A DNA stretch of 64,000 nt from Eopsaltria australis (taxonomy: Eukaryota > Chordata > Aves > Passeriformes > Petroicidae), in the NCBI GenBank assembly GCA_034509425.1, contig JAVTVJ010000342.1, positions 1,240,001 through 1,304,000 on the forward strand, in the 5' to 3' direction. A program made the position numbers and the translations under genes. Positions within the stretch are counted from its first letter, which is position 1. Every line of letters begins with the position of its first letter. Positions 1 through 10,624 of the stretch are shown in pieces. A model generated the notes under the pieces. The model saw only the letters and a program-made list of their open reading frames with translations, searched no databases and had not been told where the DNA came from.

Positions 1-760
1 ACTTACAAGTGCCACTGTCACTGATGTAACACAGTAGCTCAGGTCGCTTCTCCAGGGTGGTGGCACAGCATAGGTGCTTGTATTGCTGATTTTAGGAGCT
101 CTTTAAACACAGACAGAGCTCTCTTGCTGTGAGGATGATTAAATCCTGAAGTAGGATTGCCTGGAGAGGTTGTGGAGTCTCCACCTTCAAATATTCAAAA
201 CCTGACTGGCCACAGTCCTGAGGAACATGCATTAATTGACCCTGCTTTGGTCTCCAGAGTTGCCTTCAACTTCAGCCCTTCAGTGATTCCCCTGAAAAGG
301 GGTTCAGTGCAGGCACAGCAGTTTGAGCACCATCTTTAGCATAACAACAGAACTCCTGGAAGAGAGGCCTATCAGCAATCTAACTTTAAAATCTACATTT
401 CCTGGCTTATGGGATCACCCGTGGAGGTAGATTCTCATTTCCTGAAATGATAAGAGCCCAACAGATAAGCAAAGGGCAAGAGCTCGCTCAATCTGTTAGT
501 TATATAAGCACATAAATATAACAGTCACTTTTCTTAGCATCAGGTACTTACTCTGTAATTGGTATCACTTAATGTAAAGCGTTGTTCTCGATTTTAAAGG
601 CTGATGTAATTGCAGTTTTGCAGACTGTGGCAGCATACCAATGCAGCCACTTCTGTGCAAAGTGAAGCACTTGGTGTGCTGTTCATGATATGTCAGTGTA
701 AGACTCAGATGTCACAGAAATAGGACCAGATTTTGGATGTAGACAGCTGGTCTAATACAA

Positions 761-803
<43 letters not shown>

Positions 804-3800
804 TTCTGCACGAATTACAGGTTTTACTTTAGATACAGAAATTGCTGCAGTCTTAACACAATCACCTACATTTTCATATAGGATTGGCAGAAAATTCCAC
901 TCCAAAGAGAACCTCTGCAGAGAGTGGGATGCAGAAAGGTTTCAAACTCATGAATACATTTGGTAAATTCATGGCTGTCAGGTTCATGTGTCAGGTGCTT
1001 GAGCCAGCACTTGAGCTACACTTGTAGGGCTTGTGGACATTATCTGGTTACCCTAAACATGCTCATACTTGACTTGGACATGTGCTCCACCAAGTTTTGG
1101 GGCTGCTCCTGCCTCTGCTTTATTCAGGGTGGAAAACGAGCTATTTTATACAAACAGCAATCTGATTAATACTGAACTGACTCTGCAAGAAGATTAAAAT
1201 TGTTCCCTCTTCTGAGGTGCTGCCTGTAGTCCCTGGCAGCTTGCAGTGCTCTGCTGTTTCACACAGGTGCATTCAAATCTCACCTTTGTCTGCTTTGTAC
1301 TGAAGAGTGGCATTTTAGTTTTGGTGCATGGGGAGAGGAAAAATTTCTGTATTCACTGTAAATGCTCAGCAGAAGAGTGGAAGCTCCTGCTTGGAAATGC
1401 AGGTGAGGTCCTCATGAGAGCTGTGCTTTGAGAACCATCCACAGAAAAGCCAATCTGCTCTGCTCTGAATATTAACCTGGTCAGTTTTACTAAACAAAGT
1501 AGGCTTTCACCTGCACTGAGAGCTCAACTAAAATTCTCTTGCAAGTGCTTATACCAGAGATATCTGGAACCTCACTGTTGGTTCAGTGCCAGGATAGGGC
1601 ACTTCCCTTCCCTGGAATTGCTTCACCATGTCTCATGGGATATGATCAAAACCAAGATCTCTCCTTCCTGCCCGCAGTGTCTCTCACAGAGACAGTCTAA
1701 CACAGCTCTGAACTTCTTCCTTTCCCCCTGATCCACTAAAATAGGGTGCAGTGAGTGTGCTGCAACATCTGTGATTCTGTGCATGCAGGAGTCTATAGAT
1801 GCCTCTGCAAAATACGAGACTGGGTCACTTCTGAAGCATTTGGTAACACTTCTGCTGCAGGGAGAAGCAGACTGGCTTGTTAACTGCACAGGCATTTCCT
1901 TACCTTAAAATGGATCTTTGGGAGCCTTTGTGAGCTGTAAAGCCAGGGAACAGGCTGGCACGTGGGTTCTTTAGTGTTCTGCTTATTTATACTGGGGCAG
2001 ATTTTGGCCTCTTTTGCACCATGTATTGACAAATCCAGCATTTTGTAGGGTCCCCCCCCTTTCCCACAAATGACTAATGTATTCTCAGGAGCTTTGTGTT
2101 TTTTGAAAACTGTTGCCCTGTCCAACAACACAAAAATTTCAAGATGCACAGTACACACCACTCAACTCAATGCAGTTATTCCCATGCCTACAATTTAGCA
2201 CACTGACAGAGCTGAAATAATGGAAATATTTCTGGATTTTGTTTTTGTGGTGAGGACAAAGAAAGCACAAAAAAAAAAAAGATTTTTCTGCTAAACTGAA
2301 ATATGCCCATCTCAGAAGGTAGCTGTGCTTTGCATGCATGGGTTGAATTCATGTGAGGTTTTCTATTGCAATTACACAAGGAAAACATATCCTAGCCTGA
2401 CTGAGCATAGGTGCATAGCTTTATCAGCAATTAGTTCCACTGGTAGGTTATCTGAACAGCTGTCAGAGATATTGATCAGGACAAAACCTGCTTTGGAATA
2501 GTGACATCTGGAACAATTGGTTTTAAAACAGTCAGAAATACAGCTATTGATTGACTCAAGGGGATTCTTCTAGCCTGTACATGTACAATTTTGCTTTCTT
2601 AACTCAGCAGGATGCCATGGTGTGAACTTTGTGAATAATCTTTAAAGAAAGTTTAAAAAAAAAAAAATAGTGCTGGGGTGATTGAACATCTTTCAGCAAA
2701 AATTATGGAAGAGTATAGGAAGCCAGGCTCTTTGCCTGATTATTTCTCAGCCATCCAAATCTCAGATTGAAAACATTAGCTAGATTTAATGAGGAAGATG
2801 TAAAAAGGGCCAGAATCAGTCTGGAAAGACCATATGTACATCATGTTCCTGGGAATAGGAACCTTCTTGGTACTGAGAGATGGCTAAGCCACATTAGCAA
2901 ACTGAGGCACACAGCAACTGACAGTGGTTTGTGATGCTGAGCAGCAGATTGAGAAATCACGACTGGGATTTGTTCTAAATCTAGGCAAACAGTCCTGTGC
3001 TGGTGGGAAGGATTTTTTCCTGGACACGTTTTCTTCAGGCCTCTGATTATCAGCCTGCATGTGCAGGCTCAGTCCAAGCCACATGCCATCCCATGGCATG
3101 ACACTGAACTTGCACATCAGGAGAAATTTCTGGTAGTGAAACGATGACCTTAGTATTTTTCAGCGTCGTTAAAGAACACCTGTGTCTCTCTTTTCCCCTT
3201 CTCTGTCAGCCAGTCATTGCAAAAGCACATAAAAGTACTGTAAAGACTCAAGTTCCAGACAATCAGTTAATGTACTCAGAGTCATGCATGGTCTGATGTG
3301 CACAGTGTAGTTGCATCTCCATCTGCTGCACTTGGCAGTGGTTTGAAAGATGGCAACATAAGGGAAATGCTGATGCTGCTTATGGTGCTGTGAACTGAAG
3401 GTAGGCAGTTTCTAAATTGATCCTTCCTGTCTATATAGCTAAAGTCAGCTTGAAACGTGGATTGAAATTTAACATTTCCTTTTTAAAATACCTGTCCAAA
3501 GACAATGCTGTTTCTTTCCTTTTCCTTCCCCGCTCTGGAATAATGCTCTGTCTTGCTGGCCCTGTCTGCCTGCATCAGGTGGAGTTTGTGTACCAGGAGC
3601 CGTCCTGGGGCTTGGGCTTCTGGGTTTGCTGCATGTGTTGCAAGGTGGTGGAGCTGAGTCTGCTTTGCATAAGGAAGGGTTAAAATCTCTTCCAGCCCTT
3701 ATATAATATATTCTGTGTGTAAAGAAACATGCTGCTGCTCTTGAATTGCCAGCAGTATTCCAGGTTGTTTCTTATTTAAACACTGTTAATTGTTGTTCTT

Positions 3801-4160
3801 TATGATCACATGGAGGGCCTCTGAAAACGCCAGCCCAGGCTGATTTCCCTGTGTCCTCAGTACACGCACAGAGTGGAACAGCTCACAGCTTTTCATGAAC
3901 TTGTCTGTTCCTTTTGCACCGCTGTCTCTTTTGGGAAAGTGAGAAGCGAAATGTGGCAATGCAAAGTGGCTCTTCCCAACATCGCACAAACTGCCTGTGA
4001 CAGAGCTGGGAAAACTGACCCAGAGCATCCCAACCCCAGGACAGGGCTCCCAGCACATCTTTCCGTGTTGAAGCACAGGCTGGGAAAGCCGGATCTCAGA
4101 TCATCACCAGCTTTCCTCCACCTCCTGAGCTCTGCTCAAGGCCTGCCAGCATCCTCCCAG
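1..4160. other. Gene-free flank, no recognisable exon
   Basis: I found no convincing coding exon, RNA gene or complete repeat in this stretch. Open frames are short (under about 115 codons), overlap each other on both strands and do not resemble families I know. It contains an ATT microsatellite and several A-rich runs (for example near 2,268 and 2,655). It lies downstream of the 3' end of PLEKHB2 and probably belongs to the intergenic region toward the next gene, which is outside the window. Confidence 0.6.
762..804. repeat. (ATT)n trinucleotide microsatellite
   Basis: About 14 uninterrupted ATT units. It produces artificial poly-Leu and poly-Asn open frames on the two strands. It lies in intergenic DNA and has no visible link to a gene. 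Length is likely to vary between individuals. Confidence 0.95.
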
Positions 4161-4164
4161 TGCC

Positions 4165-4300
4165 GGGGGCTGCTCCTGTTTGGGGGCTGCTCCTGTTTGG
4201 GGGCTGCTTCAGTTTGAAGGCTGCTCTTTTTTAGGGGCTGTTCCTCTTTGAGGGCTGCTCCAGTTTGGGGACTGCTCCTGTTTGGGGGCTGCTCTGGGGG
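4165..4300. repeat. 17-bp minisatellite, about 8 diverged units
   Basis: Tandem copies of a unit close to GGGGGCTGCTCCTGTTT. The first two copies are nearly identical; later copies vary in the second half (for example CTTCAGTTT, CTCTTTTTT, CTCCAGTTT). Because 17 is not a multiple of three, each strand shows short shifting peptide repeats that should not be read as a gene. It is followed at once by a GC-rich region. Confidence 0.85.
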
Positions 4301-4554
4301 GCTCCGAGCGTGGGGGCTGCCCAAGGCTCGCACCTGCCTCCAGCAAAGCCACATTATCCGCTGGCCTGGCAGAACAGGCAGGAGAGCCAAAATACCCCTT
4401 CACCTCCAGCTAGAGAAAAATCCCGTCACTTAATCATAAACAGCTCTTCAGCCGAAGCAACTCTTGATTTGAGCATGGAAATCTGGCATCGAAACGCCTT
4501 TCATTACACTCGTGTCCCTGAGCATTCCCATGGAAAACTGCTTTTGATCAGCAG

Positions 4555-4783
4555 GAGGCTCGGCAGGGCTGCGGGCTGTGCTCCCGTGGCCGTTCCCGTT
4601 GCCGGAGGCTCGGCGGGCAGGGCCGGGCCCGAGGCCGCCATCGCCGGGGCCGCGGCGCCATCTGCGGGCGGCGCGCGGAGCCGCGTGAGGGGAGCGCGGC
4701 TGCGGGAGCCTCGGGGAGGCCGCCCTCACACCCCTCCGGGTACGGCCCTCACACCCCTCCGGGTACGGCCGCTCCGCAAGCCC
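4555..4783. other. Small orphan CpG-rich island
   Basis: About 230 bp of very GC- and CpG-rich DNA (many GGCCGC, GGCGCG and CCGCG words) inside otherwise AT-rich flank. On the minus strand it contains an ATG followed by an open frame starting MAASGPALPAEPP, about 45 codons long with no recognised homologue. It could be a remnant promoter or first exon, a GC-rich insertion, or a young island for an unannotated transcript. It ends where a CR1 fragment begins. Confidence 0.5.
4723..4768. repeat. 23-bp perfect tandem duplication
   Basis: Two adjacent copies of a 23-bp unit beginning CCCTCACACCCCTCC and ending GGGTACGG, with a period of exactly 23. It sits at the edge of the GC-rich island and looks like a recent slippage duplication. 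Confidence 0.9.
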
Positions 4784-5442
4784 GTTCCAATGTCTGATCA
4801 CCCCTTCTGGAAAGAAATACCTCCTAATGTCCAGTCTGAACCTCCAGCACAGCTTAAGGCGATGTCCTCTCATCCCGTCAGTTGTTTCCTGGGAGCTGGG
4901 CTCGACCTCCACCTCCCCACAACCTCGCAGAGAGCGATGAGGTGCCACCTGAGCCTCCTTTTCTCCAGGCTTAACACCCCCAGCTCCCTCAGCCCCTTCC
5001 CCAGCTCCATTCCCTGCTCTGGACTGGTTCCAGCACCTCAATGTCCTTCCTGAATTGAGGGGCCGCCAGAACTGGACACAGCACACGAGGTGTGGCCTTG
5101 CCACTGCCGAGCGCAGGGGGACAATCGTGCCCTGGTCCTGCTGGCCACACCATTGCTGACACAGGCCAGGTACCATTGGCCTTCCTGGCCACCTGGGCTC
5201 ATGCTTATCTGCTGTCACCAGCATCCCCAGGGCCTTCTCCTCTGCGCCACTTTCCAGCCACTCTGTCCCCAGCCTGTAGTGCTGCAGGGGGTGAGTGCAG
5301 GACCCGAGTGCAGGAATTGGCACTTCACCTCGTTGAGCCTCATACAGTTGGCCTCAGTCCATGGATCCAGCCTGTGCAGATCCCTCTGCAGAGCCTCCTT
5401 GCCCTCCAGCAGATCCAAGTCCCAAGCAGCTTGGTGTCAGCC
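4784..5442 (-). mobile_element. Decayed CR1 LINE fragment with reverse-transcriptase remnant
   Basis: Read on the minus strand, this encodes pieces of the C-terminal part of a CR1 reverse transcriptase in more than one frame. One frame gives a segment like DLHRLDPWTEANCMRLN; another gives HYRLGTEWLES and later RPHLVCCVQFW, which match the order expected for CR1 ORF2. The frame changes and stops show that it is dead. The plus strand shows the usual reverse-complement signature (GTTCCAATGTCTGATCACC and following). The canonical CR1 3' tail is missing: homology stops abruptly at the edge of the GC-rich island. The 5' end is truncated, as is typical of CR1. Confidence 0.9.
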
Positions 5443-7100
5443 ATGAGATAGACTCAGTTACAGGACATTCTGCTGGCCTCAAAAGCTGGGAGGTGGCTGT
5501 GCCCTGCCCAACTGGGAGCACCCAGGGGCTACAGCTGATGGATGGCAGGAGATGCAGCTGCTGCTTGGGGTAAGCTCACCTCAGTCCCCATGCACCTGGC
5601 CCCAGAAAGATCAGGGGGCTTATCAGGGCTCACTCTTTTTGACTTTACCTGTCATACTTCGCAAAGTGCATGGCTAATTTGATACATAAAGTACATTGAG
5701 GATTGGGTAGTATCAGTATTGCATCCACCATAGCCAGTCAGGTTAAGCTCAGCATTGTTGGTCTGAAACTTCCCCAACCTGTGCCTTAAAAATCATCACA
5801 TGGCTCTTAAACTTGAAATTATTAATGCAGCTACACTGGAGTTTTTATGTGCCCTGTGAGTCCTGGAGCCTTTTAGAGATGCCTCAAAAACTCTGAAACC
5901 CAGTGAAATGCTCTGTGGCTCTCGGGAGGCTCCAAACCAGCTGGGTCTGTGCCAGCCAGCTGGGACCAGCTCTGGTTTGTGGTCAGTGACTGCTCACAGC
6001 ATACAGGGTGGGGGAGGACACTCAGCTCTGCTGAAATTGAGGGAACATTGAGTTCACTGCAATGCACTGCAGTAGAACTGCAACAGGAGAGAGGTATAAA
6101 TAAAGTTACTTTTAGGAATGTAACCCAAGTGAATGACAGCAGTTGCATTTTGCAGCCACAAAGAGGACAGGGAATGCAGCAGGAGGAGGGAATGCAGGAA
6201 CAGGGGCAAAGCCCGTGCTCTAAGCTGTTGGAAGCTCAGGAAGGTGTGGAGCTGCTAAACCTTGCATAGCAGATCTACTTCCCTAACTTGTTCTGCTGCA
6301 GGATTTCCGTACAAGTGGGCTCGAGTGGGTAGGGTTAAGTGTACATGATGTGCTGCTTAGCCTAGGAAATCCATCATATGGAACTGCTGACTGACAAAAT
6401 AAGCACAGTCAACATAGTCTGCTGTGGAGAAAAGCAGTGCATGCTCTGACATTAGCTGATGGGTTGAAATAGCAGTTTTGTTTTCATTCCTTCCCCAGTT
6501 TAGAGGCTAAAAACCCACCACCCCTCAGCAGTAAAAACAAAATGTGCATAAAGAAGGGATACTGTTTTACAAAATGTACCGTGGGCCTTCCTTCTGACTA
6601 GAAGTTGAATTCCCTGCAAGCATGCAAGATTGTCTGCCTTTAGGAGGTGGAGCTAGTTGTGGTCCTTTGGTGTCTTTGTCAAAGCAAGCTTATTGATTGT
6701 ACCCAACTGCTCTGAAGCAATTCATAAACAGGAAATACCAATACAGCAACCAGTAGCATTTTGCCCAGAGCAACATCTGTGCTCCAAGCAGCTTAGTCTA
6801 ACACTAAACAGTACAAATCTGTTGATAACACAATGTCAAATGGTAAATCTGGATCAGTGTTGCACGTATCCAAGATTAAGCACGTCTGAGTCAAAGCCTT
6901 CAACTCCATTAGAAAGAAATAGGTCTTAATTCTAATCTTGGTGTAGTGGTGTTAGTGTGGAGTTACTTTGCTGATTTCACAGACCTTACATCACACTTAT
7001 TAAATGGTAACTGAGATGCCCAAGGTATGTCAGCCTGAGCTGTTTACACTCCAGCTAACTGAGAAGTGTTGAATAAAGGCTAGTAAACATGTCAGGACAA
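5443..7100. other. Intergenic DNA between CR1 and the PLEKHB2 3' end
   Basis: No supported gene. The open frames present (up to about 106 codons) have no recognisable domain and no splice-site context. I see nothing else of note. Confidence 0.55.
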
Positions 7101-7104
7101 AACA

Positions 7105-10100
7105 ATTACACTAAATATGAATTTTATTGCTATGGTCATTTTGCTATAAATTAATAATGAGAATGAGGACATACAGTAAAAGCTGCAGTAAAGACAGGGA
7201 GTGCACAAAAACATAAAGGTTCTGGAGGGGAAACTTGTTGCATGCTACCCTCCATTGACTTACACAGTCTTATGCTGAGGAGGAAAAGCACAAACCCATC
7301 CGAGGAACATGGGTGTGAATTTTCTCCTCTACCCCACTTGCCTAGCTGGTTCCATCACCTACTGAATCTTCACTGAAGAACAAATAAAAGTAAGCCAGTG
7401 CTGAGTGACAGGCAGGGTAGCTACGTGCAGACACTGCTTGGGATGTGCTTGGGCACTGGGAAGATGTGTCTGCTGGAACTCAGTGCAGTTGTTCTGTACA
7501 GAAACACCTCCCACTCCCTCCTCCCTAGTCCACAAGCCTTTACCCACTCACTGGAAGAGACTGGCTCTCCCCAAAATTCATGCTAAGGAAGCCAACAGTT
7601 ACATCTTCACATGTAACTAAGAACGTGGGAGGGGGCCCTGGTTGACCTCTTTACTGTGGTCAGACTTACCAGAAGGCTGAGCATTCCCACCCCACTCTCA
7701 AGAAGTCTGGCTCTGTCCAGCTCTCCATAACCCAGAATTAACGAGTCCCAGATGAACATGCAGACTCATGACCTCCATCAGCACTGACACTGAATTCTGA
7801 GCACACTGCCACTGCTATACAACACATTTATCCTTACCTGACAGTGTACACTGCACAAAAACAGGGGCACTGTGGAACATCCCATAGCTTTAGGGGGCTT
7901 AAGGATTGGGCCCAAAGCAGGAATGCGTGCTTGGGTACTATGCAAATATAACTGGAATTGTAGTCATGAATAGCACCATTCAGAAACAAACTATCATTTC
8001 AATCTGATTTGAACTAGAATCTTTGGCTTCAATTTGTAGTGTGTTTTTCCATTGAGAAGGGTAAGGTTATTTTCTTAGTGGAGAATTACTTCAATTTTAA
8101 CTTTTAAAAAGATAATTTCTTTTGAAGTGCAACCCAGGAATGTTTTGCAATCAACAGTCTTTATTTTATATACTTCATTTGAAGAAACCAGGGACCTAGA
8201 GAGTTATCTCCTAAAAACACAAAAGACATGTTCCCCTGCTGTAACTAACAGTTCTTCTGAAAAAAAAGCCCAAACCAAAACAAAAAACCCAGCTGATTCA
8301 CTTTGTGTTATCCTTTCCCAATCATTATGAAATTCAAAAAGAATTATATGTTGCCCAATTGTTTTATTCTCCCCTACTCCTTACAAGTTCAGAATCACAG
8401 AGGAAGAAAAGGAGATGGAGGCATTCTGCAGAATACTCTATTGCAAAGCACAAACCAAACAGCAGCATAAATCTGTAATCAAATTCATCTCTTAAAGGGC
8501 TTTTTAAAAGGGTGGACGTGTTTGTTCATTTACGTCCCATCCCTTTCTGACCTCAAGGCTACCAGGTCTCTAAGAGAGCTTTAGTAGTAAACTGCAATTT
8601 CTTTTGGTTTGGACTAGCAATAGGAAACTTTCCCTTTAGTCCTCTTCTGCACTTCCAGAATGTCCTTTCGGTACTGACTGGCAGAACATGTGCAGATGTG
8701 TTAAACTGTGAAAGGATGTGCATGCACACTGGTGTACAGCTCAGAGCCAGTCTCCCAAAAGCAGTTCATCTTCCCTGGATTAGGCCACTCTTGGTAAATC
8801 AGCCACAATTACATCTGGCTGTTTCCTTCCAGTGATCTCACTTGTCTGAGTTAGTCCTAAGGGTCATGAAAGCCTAGTGCTGCCCCTGGCTGCTACCCAA
8901 ACTCTTGTCCAGGACCTCTACTGCTTAAATAAGTAGGATAGAGCCAAGAGAGTTTTAGGATGAACTGGAAAAGATTGGTACTTCAGCTAAATGTATGTAA
9001 GTGCAAGTTCTCATCTATTTTCATCTTTCCTGCCATGAAACCCTGTGAACCATAAGGAAATTAACCTTCTTCTGAATGGAAGCATAAGTAAGACTTAACA
9101 TTAAAACACTATGTGAATACAGGAAGCTAAAAGTGGAAGTATAAAAATAAGTCCTCTTACTATAAGAACTCAACTTAGGCACCCTGCCTCATTTACCTGA
9201 ACAAGAAAGCCCATGCATTTCTCCAGAGCTTTCTTTCCCTGCCAAGCACAGCTCAGCACGGATTATAACAGGCCATGTAACACACAGAACAGCTGCAGTC
9301 CAGGGGCACAGCACACTGTGTACAGGAACCATGCATCCAAGCAAAGCCAGCCAGGTTCCTTGGAGTGTTTTCCTCAACAGGTCATGGAGGGGAGAGGTGA
9401 CCTGCTGAATGTGAGGGGAAAATGTGCATACAGCAAACCCAGGCTCAGCTGTGTTCAAAATTAGTTGCAAATAAGGAACCTGGTTGAGGAAGCCTTGGTG
9501 GCTAAGAGGCAGGCATCCTATGCTAGCCCTGGCAAGGCAGCTGATATCAAAGAGCCTGTGTGCAAGGTCTACTGGTGCTGCTTGTCTCTCCCCTCCCAAC
9601 AGTTCCTGTCTGCAGGGGGGCAGCAAGGGCTGTTCAAGTTCCTTCTCCTCCTGCAGCCTCTGCAGAGCCAAGGCAGGAATGAGCAGAGCACTGGACAATG
9701 GCTGGTTCCTAACAGTGCAGCTGGTGCAGTGTCTGAGCTGCTGTTCTGAGACACCTGCAAAGCTAAAGATGTTACTTCCATCTGACAGAGAAGAGTCATC
9801 CAGATAAAGAGGGAGCTGGAACAACAAACACTGCTCTTCCTTGCCACTGGCCATTCACATTTCTGGGAGAATAAAAGAATTGAGGAGTGCTGCCGCTTCT
9901 TAGTGGTTTGCTCATACGTTTTCAAAGACGACTTCACCTGGATGGTGTGAAAGGCAGGTGTAGGACTCCACCTGAGAGAACACACTACCATCTGCAGGCA
10001 AGTCTGAAAACAAAATAACCCTCAAGCATGGCAGACTGTCTAATGCCAAGGAATTTCTGCTGAGCTCTGTATTTTTCCAGGGAATGTTTAAAAGCCAGTA

Positions 10101-10487
10101 GTATGTGTATACTAATGCAGGACTCCTGTTAACCTCTTATTTGAGCTAGATCTTAGGATCTCCCCAAAAAATATTTTTTCCTATGGTGTTTACAATAACA
10201 ATCTGTTCATGATGCAGGTGACTGCTACCGTGTGACACTGGTGCTCATATTGATCCTTATAATTCTGAACATCAGACCAGAATTCAAGAGCAGCACGTGC
10301 CATCTCCAACCACTTCACTAAATGGTGCCTTTAAACCCTCATTAAGACAGTTAAGAATCAGTTATTAAGATGTCACTACTGAAAAGTAACTATTGCATTT
10401 TTCAAAGTTTAACAGTAAACAACATTGCCAATATATTATTGCACACAATAAGGGGGTTTGGAACTACAGAGATAAGGAAAGGGTAAT
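7105..10487 (-). other. PLEKHB2: PLEKHB2 3' untranslated region
   Basis: This is the sequence after the TAG stop at 10,488-10,490 on the minus strand, up to the candidate distal poly(A) signal. That makes about 3.4 kb if the distal signal is used. It has at least two earlier AATAAA hexamers that would give UTRs of about 2.1-2.3 kb. A 221-codon open frame at 9,189-9,854 lies within it but has no recognised family. The end point is inferred, not demonstrated. Confidence 0.5.
7123..7128 (-). terminator. PLEKHB2: Candidate distal poly(A) signal of PLEKHB2
   Basis: The minus strand reads GCAATAAAATTC here, a canonical AATAAA hexamer, followed downstream by a U/GU-rich stretch (TGTAATTGTTTTGTCC). 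Cleavage would fall near 7,100-7,110. Other minus-strand AATAAA hexamers at 8,160-8,165 and 8,363-8,368 could end shorter transcripts. The choice among these is inference. Confidence 0.45.
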
Positions 10488-10624
10488 CTAGAAGACCCAA
10501 AATAATGATCCCAGAGCCATTCCAGTTGCTGCTCCAGCCAGCATGCCCAGTGCCAGGTCTCCGTCGCTGTCACGGTAACGCTCTCGAATGATGACGTGGT
10601 TGGCAGGGGGCTGGCCATAAGGTC
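10488..10624 (-). CDS. PLEKHB2: PLEKHB2 last coding exon: hydrophobic C-terminal tail
   Basis: 137 nt encoding residues 180-224 and the TAG stop. A charged stretch (IIRERYRDSDGD) precedes a 22-residue hydrophobic tail that fits a C-terminal membrane anchor. Glycines at 206, 210, 214 and 218 form a four-residue-spaced glycine zipper. Acceptor TTTATTTCCTAG. Confidence 0.97.

Noticed and set aside
705..966. Poly-Asn and poly-Leu proteins
   Set aside because: They come from the ATT microsatellite read on the two strands.
4265..5323. 262-codon plus-strand and 291-codon minus-strand open frames
   Set aside because: They are chimaeras of minisatellite, GC-rich island and CR1. Only the reverse-transcriptase pieces on the minus strand are meaningful, and they are frame-broken.
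9330..9460. Short resemblance to a retroviral polymerase phrase (SPLHDLLRK) in the frame at 9,189-9,854
   Set aside because: The match covers only a few residues, the flanking residues do not continue the expected pattern, and no LTR or other retroviral segment is nearby.
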